Origin: Pseudomonadota bacterium
GTDB lineage: Bacteria; Myxococcota_A; Polyangia; Polyangiales; Polyangiaceae
Length of the DNA stretch: 64,000 bases
NCBI GenBank assembly: GCA_023423895.1
Contig: JAFAER010000053.1
Coordinates: 36,998 to 100,997, forward strand
Direction of reading: 5' to 3'
The first letter of the stretch is position 1; each line of letters starts with the position of its first letter. Positions 51,685 to 60,914 of this stretch are shown in pieces. The notes under the pieces were generated by a model. The model did not search any database. It saw only the letters and a program-made list of their open reading frames with translations, and had not been told where the DNA came from. Position numbers and translations under genes: made by a program.

Positions 51685-52233
51685 GTGCCTACCCCCGCAG
51701 GATTCCAGAGCCCGGTGCGGAGATATGCGGGCGTAGCAGTTGCTGTCCTGCTTGCCGTTGCCTTGCTCGTGGTCGCTCGTTGGTGTGTCCAGCAGGTTCA
51801 GATCGACAAATGCTTGGACGAGGGCGGGCGGTGGGGAGTCGCTGGTTGCGAAGGGTCGCGGGAGTCGGCTCGAATGGATGCTTCGCAGAACAACAGGCGA
51901 GACGAGTTGGGCATCGCGCGATGGCGGAGATGGTCGAATTGGCGAGGGCGTGGACGTTCGATCGACGGTGAGGAAGGTCGTCCGCTCCGGGGCATGAACG
52001 ACGTCCCGGTCATCGCGCTCGAAGCGCGAGGCGAGATCCGTCAGCAGCCAGGTGCCCGGGAGATGCCCATCTTGAGACGCGCGATCTCCTGCAGCTCCTC
52101 CGCCGTCGACAGCACGCGTCGGCTCGCCTCGCGCGCGGCGGTCTGGGCTTCTTCCGTGACGGCGAGCTCGAGGAGCAGACGTCGGCCGAGCTCGTGGTGG
52201 TGCTTCTCGTCGGGCTGGATGGTCTCCTCGTAG
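51685..52233 (+). CDS. short membrane-anchored protein, C terminus uncertain
   Basis: A GTG at 51685 opens MPTPAGFQSPVRRYAGVAVA followed by a membrane helix (VLLAVALLVVARWCV) and the motif DKCLDEGGRWGVAGCEGS, which is common in small myxobacterial membrane proteins. After about residue 75 the frame becomes Arg-rich and runs antisense into the ferritin-like gene for 190 bp. A frameshift or sequence error after CEGSRES is likely, and the real protein may end near 51900. The first 65 residues are credible; the annotated end is not. Confidence 0.45.
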   Translation: MPTPAGFQSPVRRYAGVAVAVLLAVALLVVARWCVQQVQIDKCLDEGGRWGVAGCEGSRESARMDASQNNRRDELGIARWRRWSNWRGRGRSIDGEEGRPLRGMNDVPVIALEARGEIRQQPGAREMPILRRAISCSSSAVDSTRRLASRAAVWASSVTASSRSRRRPSSWWCFSSGWMVSS

Positions 52234-52703
52234 AGACGCGCGGTGCTCTCGTCGCCTCGTGCCCGGCAGAATCGGATGAACTCGGCGTTGCGCACGAGGG
52301 CGAGCGCCTCGCGCGTGAACTGGCCGGCCGCGACGCGCGCGACCGTACCCTCGATCGCGAGGAGGTAGCCGAGTAGCGGGCTCCTCCCCGAGGCGAGCGG
52401 ATCCAGGCTCGACGTGTCGACGCCCATCTGCGAGAGCCGCGCCTGGATCAACTTGTAGTGCTTCGCCTCGTCTCCGACCTGCCGTGCGAGCGCGAGCTTC
52501 ACCGCGACCTCTCTCGTCGTCGGGAGCCACGCAGCGGCGCACTCGGTCGCCTCGAGCTCGTTCTTCAACGCGAGGAGCAGCAGCTTCTCCACGGTGAGGT
52601 CGGGATCGGGCGTGCCGGCGCACGCCGCGGCGGCGATGCGGTCGAGCGCGACCTGGTTCTCGGCGTCGAGCTCGGCGACGAAGGCTTCGGGGGAGAGAGG
52701 CAT
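52041..52703 (-). CDS. ferritin-like four-helix protein
   Basis: The 220-aa protein is all-helical. Paired metal-ligand motifs are KNELEATECAAAW with GDEAKHYKLI (ExxH) in the first half, and RNAEFIRFCRARGDE with QPDEKHHHELGRR (ExxH) in the second. That is the ferritin-like di-iron arrangement, although the length exceeds bacterioferritin. No signal peptide is present, so it is cytoplasmic. Members of related families handle iron, oxidise phenols or modify tRNA, and the activity here is open. It is downstream on the same strand as the radical SAM pair, after 154 bp. Confidence 0.8.
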   Translation of the reverse strand: MPLSPEAFVAELDAENQVALDRIAAAACAGTPDPDLTVEKLLLLALKNELEATECAAAWLPTTREVAVKLALARQVGDEAKHYKLIQARLSQMGVDTSSLDPLASGRSPLLGYLLAIEGTVARVAAGQFTREALALVRNAEFIRFCRARGDESTARLYEETIQPDEKHHHELGRRLLLELAVTEEAQTAAREASRRVLSTAEELQEIARLKMGISRAPGC

Positions 52704-52857
52704 CGCCGCGAGGTTAGGCGCGATGCCGCGCGCCCGCCATGCTCCTGAGCGAGCGCTCGACGAACCGACTCCGACGCGCTTCGCCTGGATCCGCGACCTG
52801 CACCGTCCGACGAGAGCAGCCCTCCTGGAGGATCACGCGCCTTGCACCGGGCGATCG

Positions 52858-53286
52858 TCACCCACCGTCGGAGGCGTCCGGCGCAGCACCGTCGCTCGCG
52901 TCGACGGACGATCCGTCGTCCCCGGCGTCGAGCTCGCAGGCATCCGGCTCGCAAGCATCGGGCGCGCAGGGATCGGGATCGCAAGGATCGGGGGCTCCGT
53001 CGATGATCGGGCCGCGAGCCTCGCGCCCCGCGTCGTAGGGCGGTTCGTCGAAGCCAGGGGCCCCGTATATCGGGACCTCGGTCGTGCAGGCCGCTCCCAC
53101 CAGCGCAGCCGCGCCCGTGCCGAGCGCGAATCGGGCCGCGCGTGTGAGACGCAAGCTCGGCGTGCTCACCTCGGGTGGCGGACCGAATGCGTTCGTGAGC
53201 GCGGCGGCGCAGTGCGGACAGGCGCGTTCGTTCGCACGCACGTGGCGTGCGCACGATGGGCAGGGAAGCAGTCGGGAATCAGTCAT
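52858..53286 (-). CDS. zinc-ribbon membrane protein with PDxC repeat tail
   Basis: The ATG at 53286 overlaps the radical SAM stop by eight bases and gives 142 aa. Residues 8-25 form a zinc ribbon (CPSCARHVRANERACPHC). A membrane helix with AALVGAAC follows. The tail is a run of five-residue units of the type PDPC, DPDPC, APDAC, EPDAC, ending in Asp/Ser-rich sequence. The coupled radical SAM gene suggests that the tail could be a modified peptide, but no leader or cleavage site is recognised. A simple Cys/Asp-rich surface stalk is the alternative. Confidence 0.7.
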   Translation of the reverse strand: MTDSRLLPCPSCARHVRANERACPHCAAALTNAFGPPPEVSTPSLRLTRAARFALGTGAAALVGAACTTEVPIYGAPGFDEPPYDAGREARGPIIDGAPDPCDPDPCAPDACEPDACELDAGDDGSSVDASDGAAPDASDGG

Positions 53287-54673
53287 CGCTCTCTCCAGTG
53301 GCGGGGGGCAGATCTTCGACGACGAGCTGAAAGAGCCCGTGGTCGAACGGTTGTCCTGGAGCCTCGTCGATCGCGACGACGCGCTCACGCTTTCCGGCGC
53401 GCTGCATCTCCAGCGCGCGATGATGGCAATACGGGTTGTTCCCTGGTTTGCCGAAGCCGACGAAGCTCGTCCAAGTGCATCCGCTCATGCATTCTTCGGC
53501 GTAGTAACAGGTCTGACAAAAGCCCCAGAGATCGCGCGTCGTGCGGTCACGGGTATAGCGGAGTGCCTCGGCACGCTCCCAGATGTCGACGAGCTTGTCG
53601 TCGCGGATGTTCCCGCCGGTCCATGCGCTGGTCGGGAGTGAGGGACAACCCTTGATGGCGCCGTTCGCCTCGACTCCGAGCGTGGCACGTCCTGCTCCAC
53701 ACGATCCTCCGGGCCCGTAGGCGCGGTGGCCTCGGAGCAACGACTCGAACGGACCGAAGTAGCCGATGTTGTTCCCCGGCCAGAGGCGCACGCCGAGCTC
53801 GTCGCAACGTCGCTTCAGGTCCGCAAGGGCCGGGAAAAGCGAGAGCAGATCGTAGGGCTGGAGGAGCACTTCCGGCTCGTCCGCAGCGCGGCCCATCGGA
53901 ACCGTGAGCTGAATCTGCCAGCTGTCGACGCCGAGCTCTGCGATTCGCTCGAGGATCCCGCCGAGGTGCGGAGCCGAGAGGCGATTGATCTGCGTATTGC
54001 AGAACGCCGACAGATTGCGCGCGCGCACAGCGTGGATTGCTTGCATCGCGGCGCGGTACGAGCCGACGACGCCACGCAGGCGGTCGTGCGTCTGCTCGTC
54101 TCCGTCGATCGAGATGCTCACGCCGCGCAGTCCCGCGTCTGCAGCGCGAGCGATGACGTCTTCGGTCAGCCCGCGACCTCCCGATGTCATCGTGACGTCC
54201 ATCCCGCGTCGCCGAATCGCGCGCACGATCTGGAGCCAATCGTCACGGAGATAAGCCTCGCCGCCGATGAGCGTGACCTCCAGCGTCCCGAGGTCGGCCA
54301 TCTGCTCGACCAGATCGAGCGCTTCAGCGGTCGTCAATTCGTCGGGACGTGCGCGCCCCGCGCGAGAGCCACAATGACGGCAGGCGAGATCGCAAGCGAG
54401 GGTAATCTCCCATACCGCGTAGATCGGTCGGTGCTGCCGGTCGACATCGCGGGCGTGCGCAGCGAGCGGAAGGTGCCGTCGGCCCGGCGTTGCCATGGGC
54501 GCGAGTGGAAGGCTTCGATTCGGACGAGGCCGAACGAGCTCGGCTTCGCGCGCCTCGGCCGTGAGCGGATCGAAGGGTGCCACGTGCCTCCACGATGCCA
54601 GTAACCGTCCGTTCGGACAACCGCATGGGCCCGATGAGCGGAGACATGACGACGACGTGTGGACATCATTCAT
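53279..54673 (-). CDS. radical SAM/SPASM-domain enzyme
   Basis: The 464-aa protein has the radical SAM cluster CDLACRHC (Cys94, 98, 101) after YAVWEITLA. Next come the SAM-binding GGEAYLRDDW and SISIDGDEQTHD motifs and the C-terminal SPASM Cys motif, GFCQTCYYAEECMSGCTW, with PGNNPYCHHRAL. SPASM enzymes install peptide or protein modifications using extra Fe-S clusters. An in-frame ATG at 54496 would drop 59 N-terminal residues; the longer N terminus looks poorly conserved. It overlaps the zinc-ribbon gene by eight bases. The target is unknown. Confidence 0.87.
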   Translation of the reverse strand: MNDVHTSSSCLRSSGPCGCPNGRLLASWRHVAPFDPLTAEAREAELVRPRPNRSLPLAPMATPGRRHLPLAAHARDVDRQHRPIYAVWEITLACDLACRHCGSRAGRARPDELTTAEALDLVEQMADLGTLEVTLIGGEAYLRDDWLQIVRAIRRRGMDVTMTSGGRGLTEDVIARAADAGLRGVSISIDGDEQTHDRLRGVVGSYRAAMQAIHAVRARNLSAFCNTQINRLSAPHLGGILERIAELGVDSWQIQLTVPMGRAADEPEVLLQPYDLLSLFPALADLKRRCDELGVRLWPGNNIGYFGPFESLLRGHRAYGPGGSCGAGRATLGVEANGAIKGCPSLPTSAWTGGNIRDDKLVDIWERAEALRYTRDRTTRDLWGFCQTCYYAEECMSGCTWTSFVGFGKPGNNPYCHHRALEMQRAGKRERVVAIDEAPGQPFDHGLFQLVVEDLPPATGESDD

Positions 54674-54782
54674 GAAGACCGTCGACTACGTTGGGCGGAT
54701 CGGTGGCAGATCGTGAGAACGTCGTAAGATGTTGAAAAGGTCAATAACGTGATGGTCAACGACCAGCGCTCGCGCTCTACTC

Positions 54783-56726
54783 GTGGAGGGGGTGCGCGTG
54801 GAGGGGAACAGGTCAATCGAGGCGCCCGCTGGTGCGCGACTGCAGCAAGAGCGGACCTTCCGAGAGTCGAGCGTGCCGATGTGCATCGCCGACACGACGG
54901 GGCGGGTCATCGCGGCGAACGCGTCGTTCACGCGGGCCCTCGGCTCGCGGGTCAGGCGTCCGCTCGCCTCGCTGTTCTCCGACGCGACGGAGCGCGCTAT
55001 CGCCGAGAAGAGTCTCCACGGGCTCGTCGCGAATCGGAGCCCCGTCGTCTTGCGCGGTCGTTGTCACGCACTCGCGGGACCGCGCGTGCTGTCGTGGTCC
55101 TGCCGCATCGTCGACGAAGCCATCTTCGCGGAGGCAGAGGACATCACTGCGCGCGCGGCCGCCGTCGAACAGCTCGAGGCGCTGCTCGACGCGCTGCCGG
55201 ACATCTACTTTCGGCTCGACGCCGACGGTCGCATCGTCGCATTCCACGCAGCTCGTGAGACCGAGTTCCACGTTCCTCCGGCGCACCTGATCGGGCAACG
55301 TCCGGACGACCTCGTGCCGCCGGATGTCGGGCCGCTGGTCGGCGCCGCGGTCGACCGCGTGCGTGCCGAGAGGGTCGCGGTCGAGATCGCGTACAGCCTT
55401 CCCACTCCGAGCGGAGACGACCAGTTCGAAGCGCGTCTCGTCCCATGCGGTGAACGCGAGGTGACTGCGCTCATTCGAAACACCACCGCTCGCCACCGTG
55501 CGGAGGCCGCGCTCCGCGCGAGTGAGGAGCGCCTGCGTGCGTCACAGAAGCTGGATGCCATCGGGCGACTCGCCGGCGGCGTGGCGCACGACTTCAACAA
55601 CCTGCTCGGCGTCATCCTCGGGCGGCTCACGTTCCTTCGGCGCATCGAGGCGCTCGATGGAGCGACACGCGAACACGTGGACGAGGCCTTCGACGCAGCT
55701 TCGCACGCGGCCTCGCTGACCCGGCAGCTTCTGGCGTTCGGTCGGCGGCAGATGATGCAACCGCAGGTGTTCGATCTCAACGCGGTGCTCGCGGCGCTCC
55801 ACGACATGCTGCACCGCGTGGCCGGCGAGCACATCGACGTGGTCCTCGCGCCGAGCGAGCACACCTGCCCGATCGACTCGGATCCCCTCCAGATCGAGCA
55901 GGTCGTCTTGAACCTCGTGCTCAACGCACGCCACGCGATGCCCGACGGCGGCACGATCACGATCTCGACGGGAGAGATGCGGCTCGACCAGGAGGAGGCG
56001 GCGCCGCTCGGGATGACGCCGGGCACGTACGTCACGCTCACGATCAAAGACACGGGCCCCGGAATGCCTCCCGAGGTCATGCGCCACCTGTTCGAGCCGT
56101 TCTTCACGACCAAGGCGCCGGGCGAGGGAACGGGGCTCGGCCTGGCGACGGTCTACGGCATCGTCAAGCAGAGCGGCGGCGACGCGATCGTTCGTAGTGA
56201 AGCTGGCGTCGGCTCGACGTTCGAGCTCCGATTCCCGCGCGCGGAGGAGGAGCGACTCACCCCGGTCGGGCCGCTGCAGGCAGAAGCGTCGTTCAGGAGC
56301 ACGGCAGGGCGAGGCGAGACCGTGCTCGTCGTCGAAGACGCGTCCGGGATGCGCGAGCTGGTGGTGGAGCTCCTCGCGCGTGCGGGATACGTGGTGCTCG
56401 CCGCTCGAGACGGAGAGGAGGCTCTCGATATCCTCCGTGAGGAGCATTCGCGCATCGCGCTGATCGTCACCGACGTGGTCATGCCGAGGATGAGCGGGCG
56501 TACGTTGGCCCGGCGTGTCCGGGACCTCCACCCGGACATGCGTGTCCTCTTGATGTCCGGATACGAGATGGCGAACGAGCCGGACCGGCGCGAGCTGATC
56601 GAGTCGGGACTGCCGCTCGTCGAGAAGCCCTTCACCGAGGCCTCGTTCCTCGCCCGCGTGCGCGACGTCCTCGAGCTTGTTTCCCCGATCCCCGTCACGG
56701 TTCCCCCCATCCCTCATCGGAAATGA
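54783..56726 (+). CDS. PAS-domain hybrid sensor histidine kinase/response regulator
   Basis: From a GTG at 54783 the 647-aa protein reads PAS1 (about 25-125) and PAS2 (about 132-240). HisKA follows, with phospho-acceptor His269 in GGVAHDFNNLLGVI. The HATPase domain has N-box NLVLNARHAMPDGG, DTGPGM (423-428) and GTGLGL (449-454). A receiver domain with phospho-acceptor Asp564 (IVTDVVMPRMSG) ends the protein. No membrane helix is present, so it is a cytosolic sensor. GTG codons at 54792 and 54798 are alternative starts. The output partner is not encoded nearby. Its stop overlaps the FAD oxidoreductase start by four bases. Confidence 0.92.
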   Translation: MEGVRVEGNRSIEAPAGARLQQERTFRESSVPMCIADTTGRVIAANASFTRALGSRVRRPLASLFSDATERAIAEKSLHGLVANRSPVVLRGRCHALAGPRVLSWSCRIVDEAIFAEAEDITARAAAVEQLEALLDALPDIYFRLDADGRIVAFHAARETEFHVPPAHLIGQRPDDLVPPDVGPLVGAAVDRVRAERVAVEIAYSLPTPSGDDQFEARLVPCGEREVTALIRNTTARHRAEAALRASEERLRASQKLDAIGRLAGGVAHDFNNLLGVILGRLTFLRRIEALDGATREHVDEAFDAASHAASLTRQLLAFGRRQMMQPQVFDLNAVLAALHDMLHRVAGEHIDVVLAPSEHTCPIDSDPLQIEQVVLNLVLNARHAMPDGGTITISTGEMRLDQEEAAPLGMTPGTYVTLTIKDTGPGMPPEVMRHLFEPFFTTKAPGEGTGLGLATVYGIVKQSGGDAIVRSEAGVGSTFELRFPRAEEERLTPVGPLQAEASFRSTAGRGETVLVVEDASGMRELVVELLARAGYVVLAARDGEEALDILREEHSRIALIVTDVVMPRMSGRTLARRVRDLHPDMRVLLMSGYEMANEPDRRELIESGLPLVEKPFTEASFLARVRDVLELVSPIPVTVPPIPHRK

Positions 56727-58201
56727 GAATGCCTATGACGATTTCACGCAGAAGCGTCCTTCGTACTGCGGTCGCCGGTGCGCTCGTGCTCGGCTTCGAT
56801 CCGGCCTCTCGCAGCTGGCTCACGGAGGCCAGCGCGGGCCGGCCTCCGTCGCATCGACGCATCCCGAAGCTCGATGGCACGCTGCGCGTCGATCCAGCGT
56901 CACTCGCCGCAGCGGCCGACGACTTCGGCCACATCATCCATCGTACGCCGATGGCCGTGCTCGAGCCGGGCTCCGTCAAGGACATCGCCCGGATGGTGCG
57001 CTTCGCCCGCGAGCATCGGATCGGGATCGCCATGCGCGGGCAGGGGCATACGACGTACGGGCAGGCGCAGGTGCAAGGCGGAATCGTCGTCGACTCCACC
57101 AAGCTCACGGGCATCCGATTCAAGCGAGGGAGCGAGGTCGTCGTCGGCGCCGGAGTGCTCTGGGCCGACGTCGTCCGGGAGGCCTATACGCGTGGCCTGA
57201 CGCCGCCGATCCTCACCGACTACCTCGGGCTGTCCGTCGGAGGCACGCTGGCGCTCGGCGGCATCGGTGGCCAGGTGTCGAAGGTCGGCGCGCAGGTCGA
57301 CAACGTCATCGAGCTCGAGGTCGTCACTGGCGAGGGCGACATCGAGACGTGCTCTCCGTCCAAGAACCGGCGCCTGTTCGAGGCGACCGTGGCGGGCCTC
57401 GGTCAGTGCGCTCTCATCGTGAGCGCGACGCTGCGTCTCGTCCCCGCGAAGCCGAACGTCACGGTCTTCAACCTCACGTACAGCGACATCGACAAGTTCG
57501 TCGACGACCAGCGCAAGCTCCTCGCCCGCGGCCACTTCGACTACCTCGAAGGGAACCTCGTCGCAAACGCCAGCGGCACCGGTTGGAACTACGTGATCGA
57601 GGCCGCCGTGTTCTACGCCCCGCCGAATGCGCCGAACCCGACACCTCTCCTCGCGGGTTTGAAGGACGATGTCTCGGCGCGGACGACGATCCAGCAGTCC
57701 TACCTCGACTTCGCGTTTCGCATCGAGCCCCTCGTCGCGCTCCTCAAGACGGTTGGCGCCTGGGCGCTTCCGCACCCCTGGCTCTCCGTGTTCGTGCCGG
57801 TGTCCACCGTGAAGGACACCATCGGAGACATCGTCTCCAACCTGACCCTCGCGGACACCGGTGGCGGTCCGGTCCTCTTCTATCCGTTCCGTCGATCGCT
57901 CTTGAAGACCCCCCTTCTCCGGAAGCCGGACGAGGACTTCTTCACCTTCAACCTCCTCCGATTCTCGCCGCCCGATCCGGCCGGCGTGGAGGCGGCGATC
58001 ACGCAGAACCGCGACTTCTTCGACGAGGTGGTCCTCGCCGGCGGCGTTCAGTATCCGCTCGGCTCGATCCCGCTGAGCTCGGCAGACTGGCGAGCCCACT
58101 ACGGCGAGGTCTACGACGACTTCCGACGCGCGAAGCGGAACTACGATCCGGACTCCGTCCTCACGCCGGGCCAGGGGATCTTCCCGGGCCCGGGCTGTTA
58201 G
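56723..58201 (+). CDS. Tat-exported FAD-binding oxidoreductase, cytokinin dehydrogenase-like
   Basis: The 492-aa product begins with a twin-arginine signal (SRRSVLRTAVAGALVLG). The FAD_binding_4 domain includes RGQGHTTYGQAQVQGGIVVD, where His109 is the residue that covalently holds FAD in berberine-bridge and cytokinin dehydrogenase enzymes. DYLGLSVGGTLALGGIGGQ follows. The C-terminal end NYDPDSVLTPGQGIFPGPG is the family's closing motif. It would oxidise a small molecule in the periplasm; a cytokinin substrate is not implied. The four-base overlap with the kinase gene suggests joint expression. Confidence 0.9.
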   Translation: MRMPMTISRRSVLRTAVAGALVLGFDPASRSWLTEASAGRPPSHRRIPKLDGTLRVDPASLAAAADDFGHIIHRTPMAVLEPGSVKDIARMVRFAREHRIGIAMRGQGHTTYGQAQVQGGIVVDSTKLTGIRFKRGSEVVVGAGVLWADVVREAYTRGLTPPILTDYLGLSVGGTLALGGIGGQVSKVGAQVDNVIELEVVTGEGDIETCSPSKNRRLFEATVAGLGQCALIVSATLRLVPAKPNVTVFNLTYSDIDKFVDDQRKLLARGHFDYLEGNLVANASGTGWNYVIEAAVFYAPPNAPNPTPLLAGLKDDVSARTTIQQSYLDFAFRIEPLVALLKTVGAWALPHPWLSVFVPVSTVKDTIGDIVSNLTLADTGGGPVLFYPFRRSLLKTPLLRKPDEDFFTFNLLRFSPPDPAGVEAAITQNRDFFDEVVLAGGVQYPLGSIPLSSADWRAHYGEVYDDFRRAKRNYDPDSVLTPGQGIFPGPGC

Positions 58202-58345
58202 TAGACGTCCGGCCGAGGCCTCGCCTCGTGCTCTCCCTGCGAGGTAGACCGTCACTCGGAGCCACGATGGGCGTGGGGACGTGGCTCGGGGACTTTTTGC
58301 CGGCTCAGTGTCGTTCGCTGTTCTATCGTACGCTCGAGTACGATC

Positions 58346-59395
58346 GTGCGACGAGGCCCTGGATTGCGCGTCACGCCCATCGGCATCCGTGCCTGGGCGA
58401 CGGCATTCGCGAGCGGCCTGCTCGTCGCGTCTTGGCCGGCGTCGGCGAGCGGCGCGCCGTTCGAGCTGCTCTGGTCTGCGCCGGAGACGTGTCCGTCACG
58501 CGAGCAGATCGTGCAGGCGACGCAAGATCGGCTCGGTGAGGACGACCCCGATCCGAGCGGAGCCTCGACGGCGCTCCACATTAGCGGGACGGTGGCGGCG
58601 GAGGGGGCTGGCTTCGTCGTCCGACTCGCGATGACGGACGACACGGGGCATCCCCTCGGTGAGCGTGAGGTGCGCGTCGAACGCGAGAGCTGCGGCGACG
58701 TCGAAGGACCAACCTCGCTCGTGATCGCGATGATGATCTCGGGGGCGCGCCCTCCACGCGCCTCACCCGATGAGCCGCAGAAGTCAGCTCCGGAGCCCCC
58801 GCCGCGCCCGGCCCCGCGCGATCGGCCTTCCCCGACGAGGCCCTCGTCCGTCGCGCCGAACATCGATGCCCCAGGTCCGCAGCGCCTCCTCGCGGGAGCC
58901 TCGGCCGTGGTGTCTGCCGGTCTTCTTCCATCCGCGGGGCTCGGGTTCGGGCTCCGCGCGGCCTATTCTCCGGGATTGCGGATTGTCGTCGGTGTCGACG
59001 CGACGTTCGAGGGCAGCGCGCCGGTCCGGGTGGCGGAAGGGGCCATCGGGTTCCAGCTCGTCAGCGCTTCTGCACGTGTCGGCTTCGTCGCGCTCCACAC
59101 GGAGAGGTTCGACGTGATCCCCACCATCGCAGCACGCGGCGCGCTGCTGCGGGTTCTGCCCACCGGATTCTCGGCATTCCGCGACGAGCACCGGTGGATG
59201 ACGCCGGCGGGAGCCGGCGCGCTCCTGCGTATGAGGCTCGTGGGGCGCCTCTTCGCGGAAGCGCTCCCCGAGGTCGAGGCTGTCTTCGTTCGAGACGCGT
59301 TCCGAGTCCGGGAGGGGGACAAGCTCTACCATGTCCACCGGCCGAGTCCCGTCGCCGGGCGAGTGTCTCTCGGGCTCGGCTGGGCGTTTCGCTAG
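58346..59395 (+). CDS. secreted, probably outer-membrane barrel-like protein, locus C
   Basis: A GTG at 58346 gives 349 aa with a signal peptide (FASGLLVASWPASASG). The N-terminal domain opens with FELLWSAPETCPSREQIVQ and closes with VERESCGDVEGPTSLVI, matching the two-cysteine pattern of the genes at 7737 and 20117. A Pro/Ser/Arg linker leads to glycine-rich strands (GLRAAYSPGLRIVVGVDATF) and a terminal VSLGLGWAFR, typical of a barrel's last strand. It lies 49 bp before the sigma gene. Confidence 0.75.
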   Translation: MRRGPGLRVTPIGIRAWATAFASGLLVASWPASASGAPFELLWSAPETCPSREQIVQATQDRLGEDDPDPSGASTALHISGTVAAEGAGFVVRLAMTDDTGHPLGEREVRVERESCGDVEGPTSLVIAMMISGARPPRASPDEPQKSAPEPPPRPAPRDRPSPTRPSSVAPNIDAPGPQRLLAGASAVVSAGLLPSAGLGFGLRAAYSPGLRIVVGVDATFEGSAPVRVAEGAIGFQLVSASARVGFVALHTERFDVIPTIAARGALLRVLPTGFSAFRDEHRWMTPAGAGALLRMRLVGRLFAEALPEVEAVFVRDAFRVREGDKLYHVHRPSPVAGRVSLGLGWAFR

Positions 59396-59444
59396 TTCGT
59401 TCGGTTTCGACCATAAATTTTCGGAAGACCGAGCATAAGGGGGC

Positions 59445-60011
59445 GTGCACGCTTCGACCCTGCGCGTCGTCGCCCTCGAAAAGGCGAAAGAAGCCGAGGA
59501 GGCCGAGCGCGCTGCTGCATGCGTGAGCCGCGTCCCGATGACCTTCGACGGGCTCTTCGCGATGCACACCGCGTTCGTCTGGCGGAGCCTGCTGCACTTT
59601 GGCGTCGCCGAGGCGGATCTCGAAGACCAGATCCAGGAGGTCTTCCTCGTGGCGTATCGCCGTCTTGCAGAGTGCGACGGCGAACATCCTCGAGCGTGGC
59701 TCTACGCCATCGCGCGTCGGTGCGCGGCGGCGTATCGGCGGCGAAGTCACCGCCGTCACGAACGCCAGTTCGAGACACTGCCCGAATCGGCCGATCCGCA
59801 CGACCCCACGGCGCGTGCGGAGATCGAGCTGCTGCGAAGGGTCTTCGAGTCGCTGGACGAGGACAAGAGAGCCGTCTTCCTCCTCTACGAAGTCGAAGAG
59901 ATGTCGATGCGCGAAGTCGCCGAAGCGGTCGAGTGTCCACTCCAGACCGCGTACACGCGTCTGCATGCTGCACGCCGCGCGCTTGCACGCGCTCTCGAGA
60001 AGACGCCATGA
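59445..60011 (+). CDS. ECF RNA polymerase sigma factor, locus C
   Basis: The 188-aa protein is the shortest of the three. Region 2 reads MHTAFVWRSLLHFGVAEADL and EDQIQEVFLVAYRRLAECDG; region 4 reads MSMREVAEAVECPLQTAYTR. The helix-turn-helix differs from those of loci A and B (QTAYTRLHAARR in place of GTVxSRLxRAR), so it may recognise another promoter. Its stop overlaps the membrane partner by four bases. Confidence 0.9.
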   Translation: MHASTLRVVALEKAKEAEEAERAAACVSRVPMTFDGLFAMHTAFVWRSLLHFGVAEADLEDQIQEVFLVAYRRLAECDGEHPRAWLYAIARRCAAAYRRRSHRRHERQFETLPESADPHDPTARAEIELLRRVFESLDEDKRAVFLLYEVEEMSMREVAEAVECPLQTAYTRLHAARRALARALEKTP

Positions 60012-60889
60012 CGATTGAACCGTCGGATCCCCCCCGCATCGTCGACGAAGACTCCCCGGAGGCGCTGCGCGAGCTCGTACGTGCGAAGCGTCGAAGAGGT
60101 CCGAGCGACGCGACCATGCGGCGACTGTCCGAGCGGTTCGAGTCGGCCGGACTTTTGGCTCGCCCCCCCACCGAGGTCGCCGCCGCTCCGCGCGTCGAGA
60201 CCAAGCTCACCTACTACAAGCACGGCATCGTCGCCCTCGCCGTCGCGACGGGGCTCGTCTTCTCGTGGCGCGCCACGCAGGCGCCGCCCGTGCAAGCGAC
60301 GACGAGCGCCTCGCCGCCGAGTGCGGACGTCACGGAGCCAGCGTCGCAGACGACCGACTTGCCCCCCGCACATTCCGTCGCGGACGACAGGCTCGAGCCC
60401 GCGACGGTCTCGGTCGAAGATCTGCCGCATGTGGCGCCTCGTGCGCCCGCAACGTCTGCATCGGCCGTCGTGCGAAGCGCCGTCCCGACGAGCGCGAAGC
60501 TGGCGGCACGAACGGAGGCCTCTCACGAGACGCCGGAGCGTGCGGCCTCTCACGAGTCGCCGAGCGAGCTCGAGATCATCCAGAGCGCCCAGACCGCGCT
60601 GCGGAGCGATCCCGAACGTGCGCTCGCCGCGACACGCGAACACGAGCGCCTCTATCCGTCGGGCGAGCTCCTTCAAGAACGCGAGGTGCTCGCCGTCGAG
60701 GCGCTCTCGCGTCTCGGCCGCAAAGAGGAGGCGCTGCGCCGTGCACGCTCTCTGGTCCAGCGATTCGCTCGCACGCCGTACGCGAGTCGACTCGAGACAG
60801 CGATTGGACAGCCTCTGACACCGGAATCGGGCCGCGCCCGATCGATCGACCGTGACGAGCCCGCGAGCTCACCCGTCACGACCCACTGA
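60008..60889 (+). CDS. membrane-anchored sigma-factor partner (putative anti-sigma factor), locus C
   Basis: The ATG at 60008 gives 293 aa. About 78 N-terminal cytoplasmic residues are rich in charged helices (LRELVRAKRRRGPSDATMRR). One membrane helix (GIVALAVATGLVFSW), a long Thr/Ser/Ala/Pro spacer and a C-terminal helical hairpin follow. The hairpin has IQSAQTALRSDPERALAATR, AVEALSRLGRKEEALRRAR and RTPYASRLETAIG. The hairpin is clearly related to the partners in loci A and B. No zinc anti-sigma motif is visible. Confidence 0.75.
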   Translation: MTIEPSDPPRIVDEDSPEALRELVRAKRRRGPSDATMRRLSERFESAGLLARPPTEVAAAPRVETKLTYYKHGIVALAVATGLVFSWRATQAPPVQATTSASPPSADVTEPASQTTDLPPAHSVADDRLEPATVSVEDLPHVAPRAPATSASAVVRSAVPTSAKLAARTEASHETPERAASHESPSELEIIQSAQTALRSDPERALAATREHERLYPSGELLQEREVLAVEALSRLGRKEEALRRARSLVQRFARTPYASRLETAIGQPLTPESGRARSIDRDEPASSPVTTH

Positions 60890-60914
60890 TCTCCTTGTGA
60901 AGGGACGAATCGAG

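Noticed and set aside
56900..58255. A 451-codon minus-strand frame antisense to the FAD oxidoreductase
   Set aside because: Composition is typical of the complement of GC-rich coding DNA, with no start signal or family motif.
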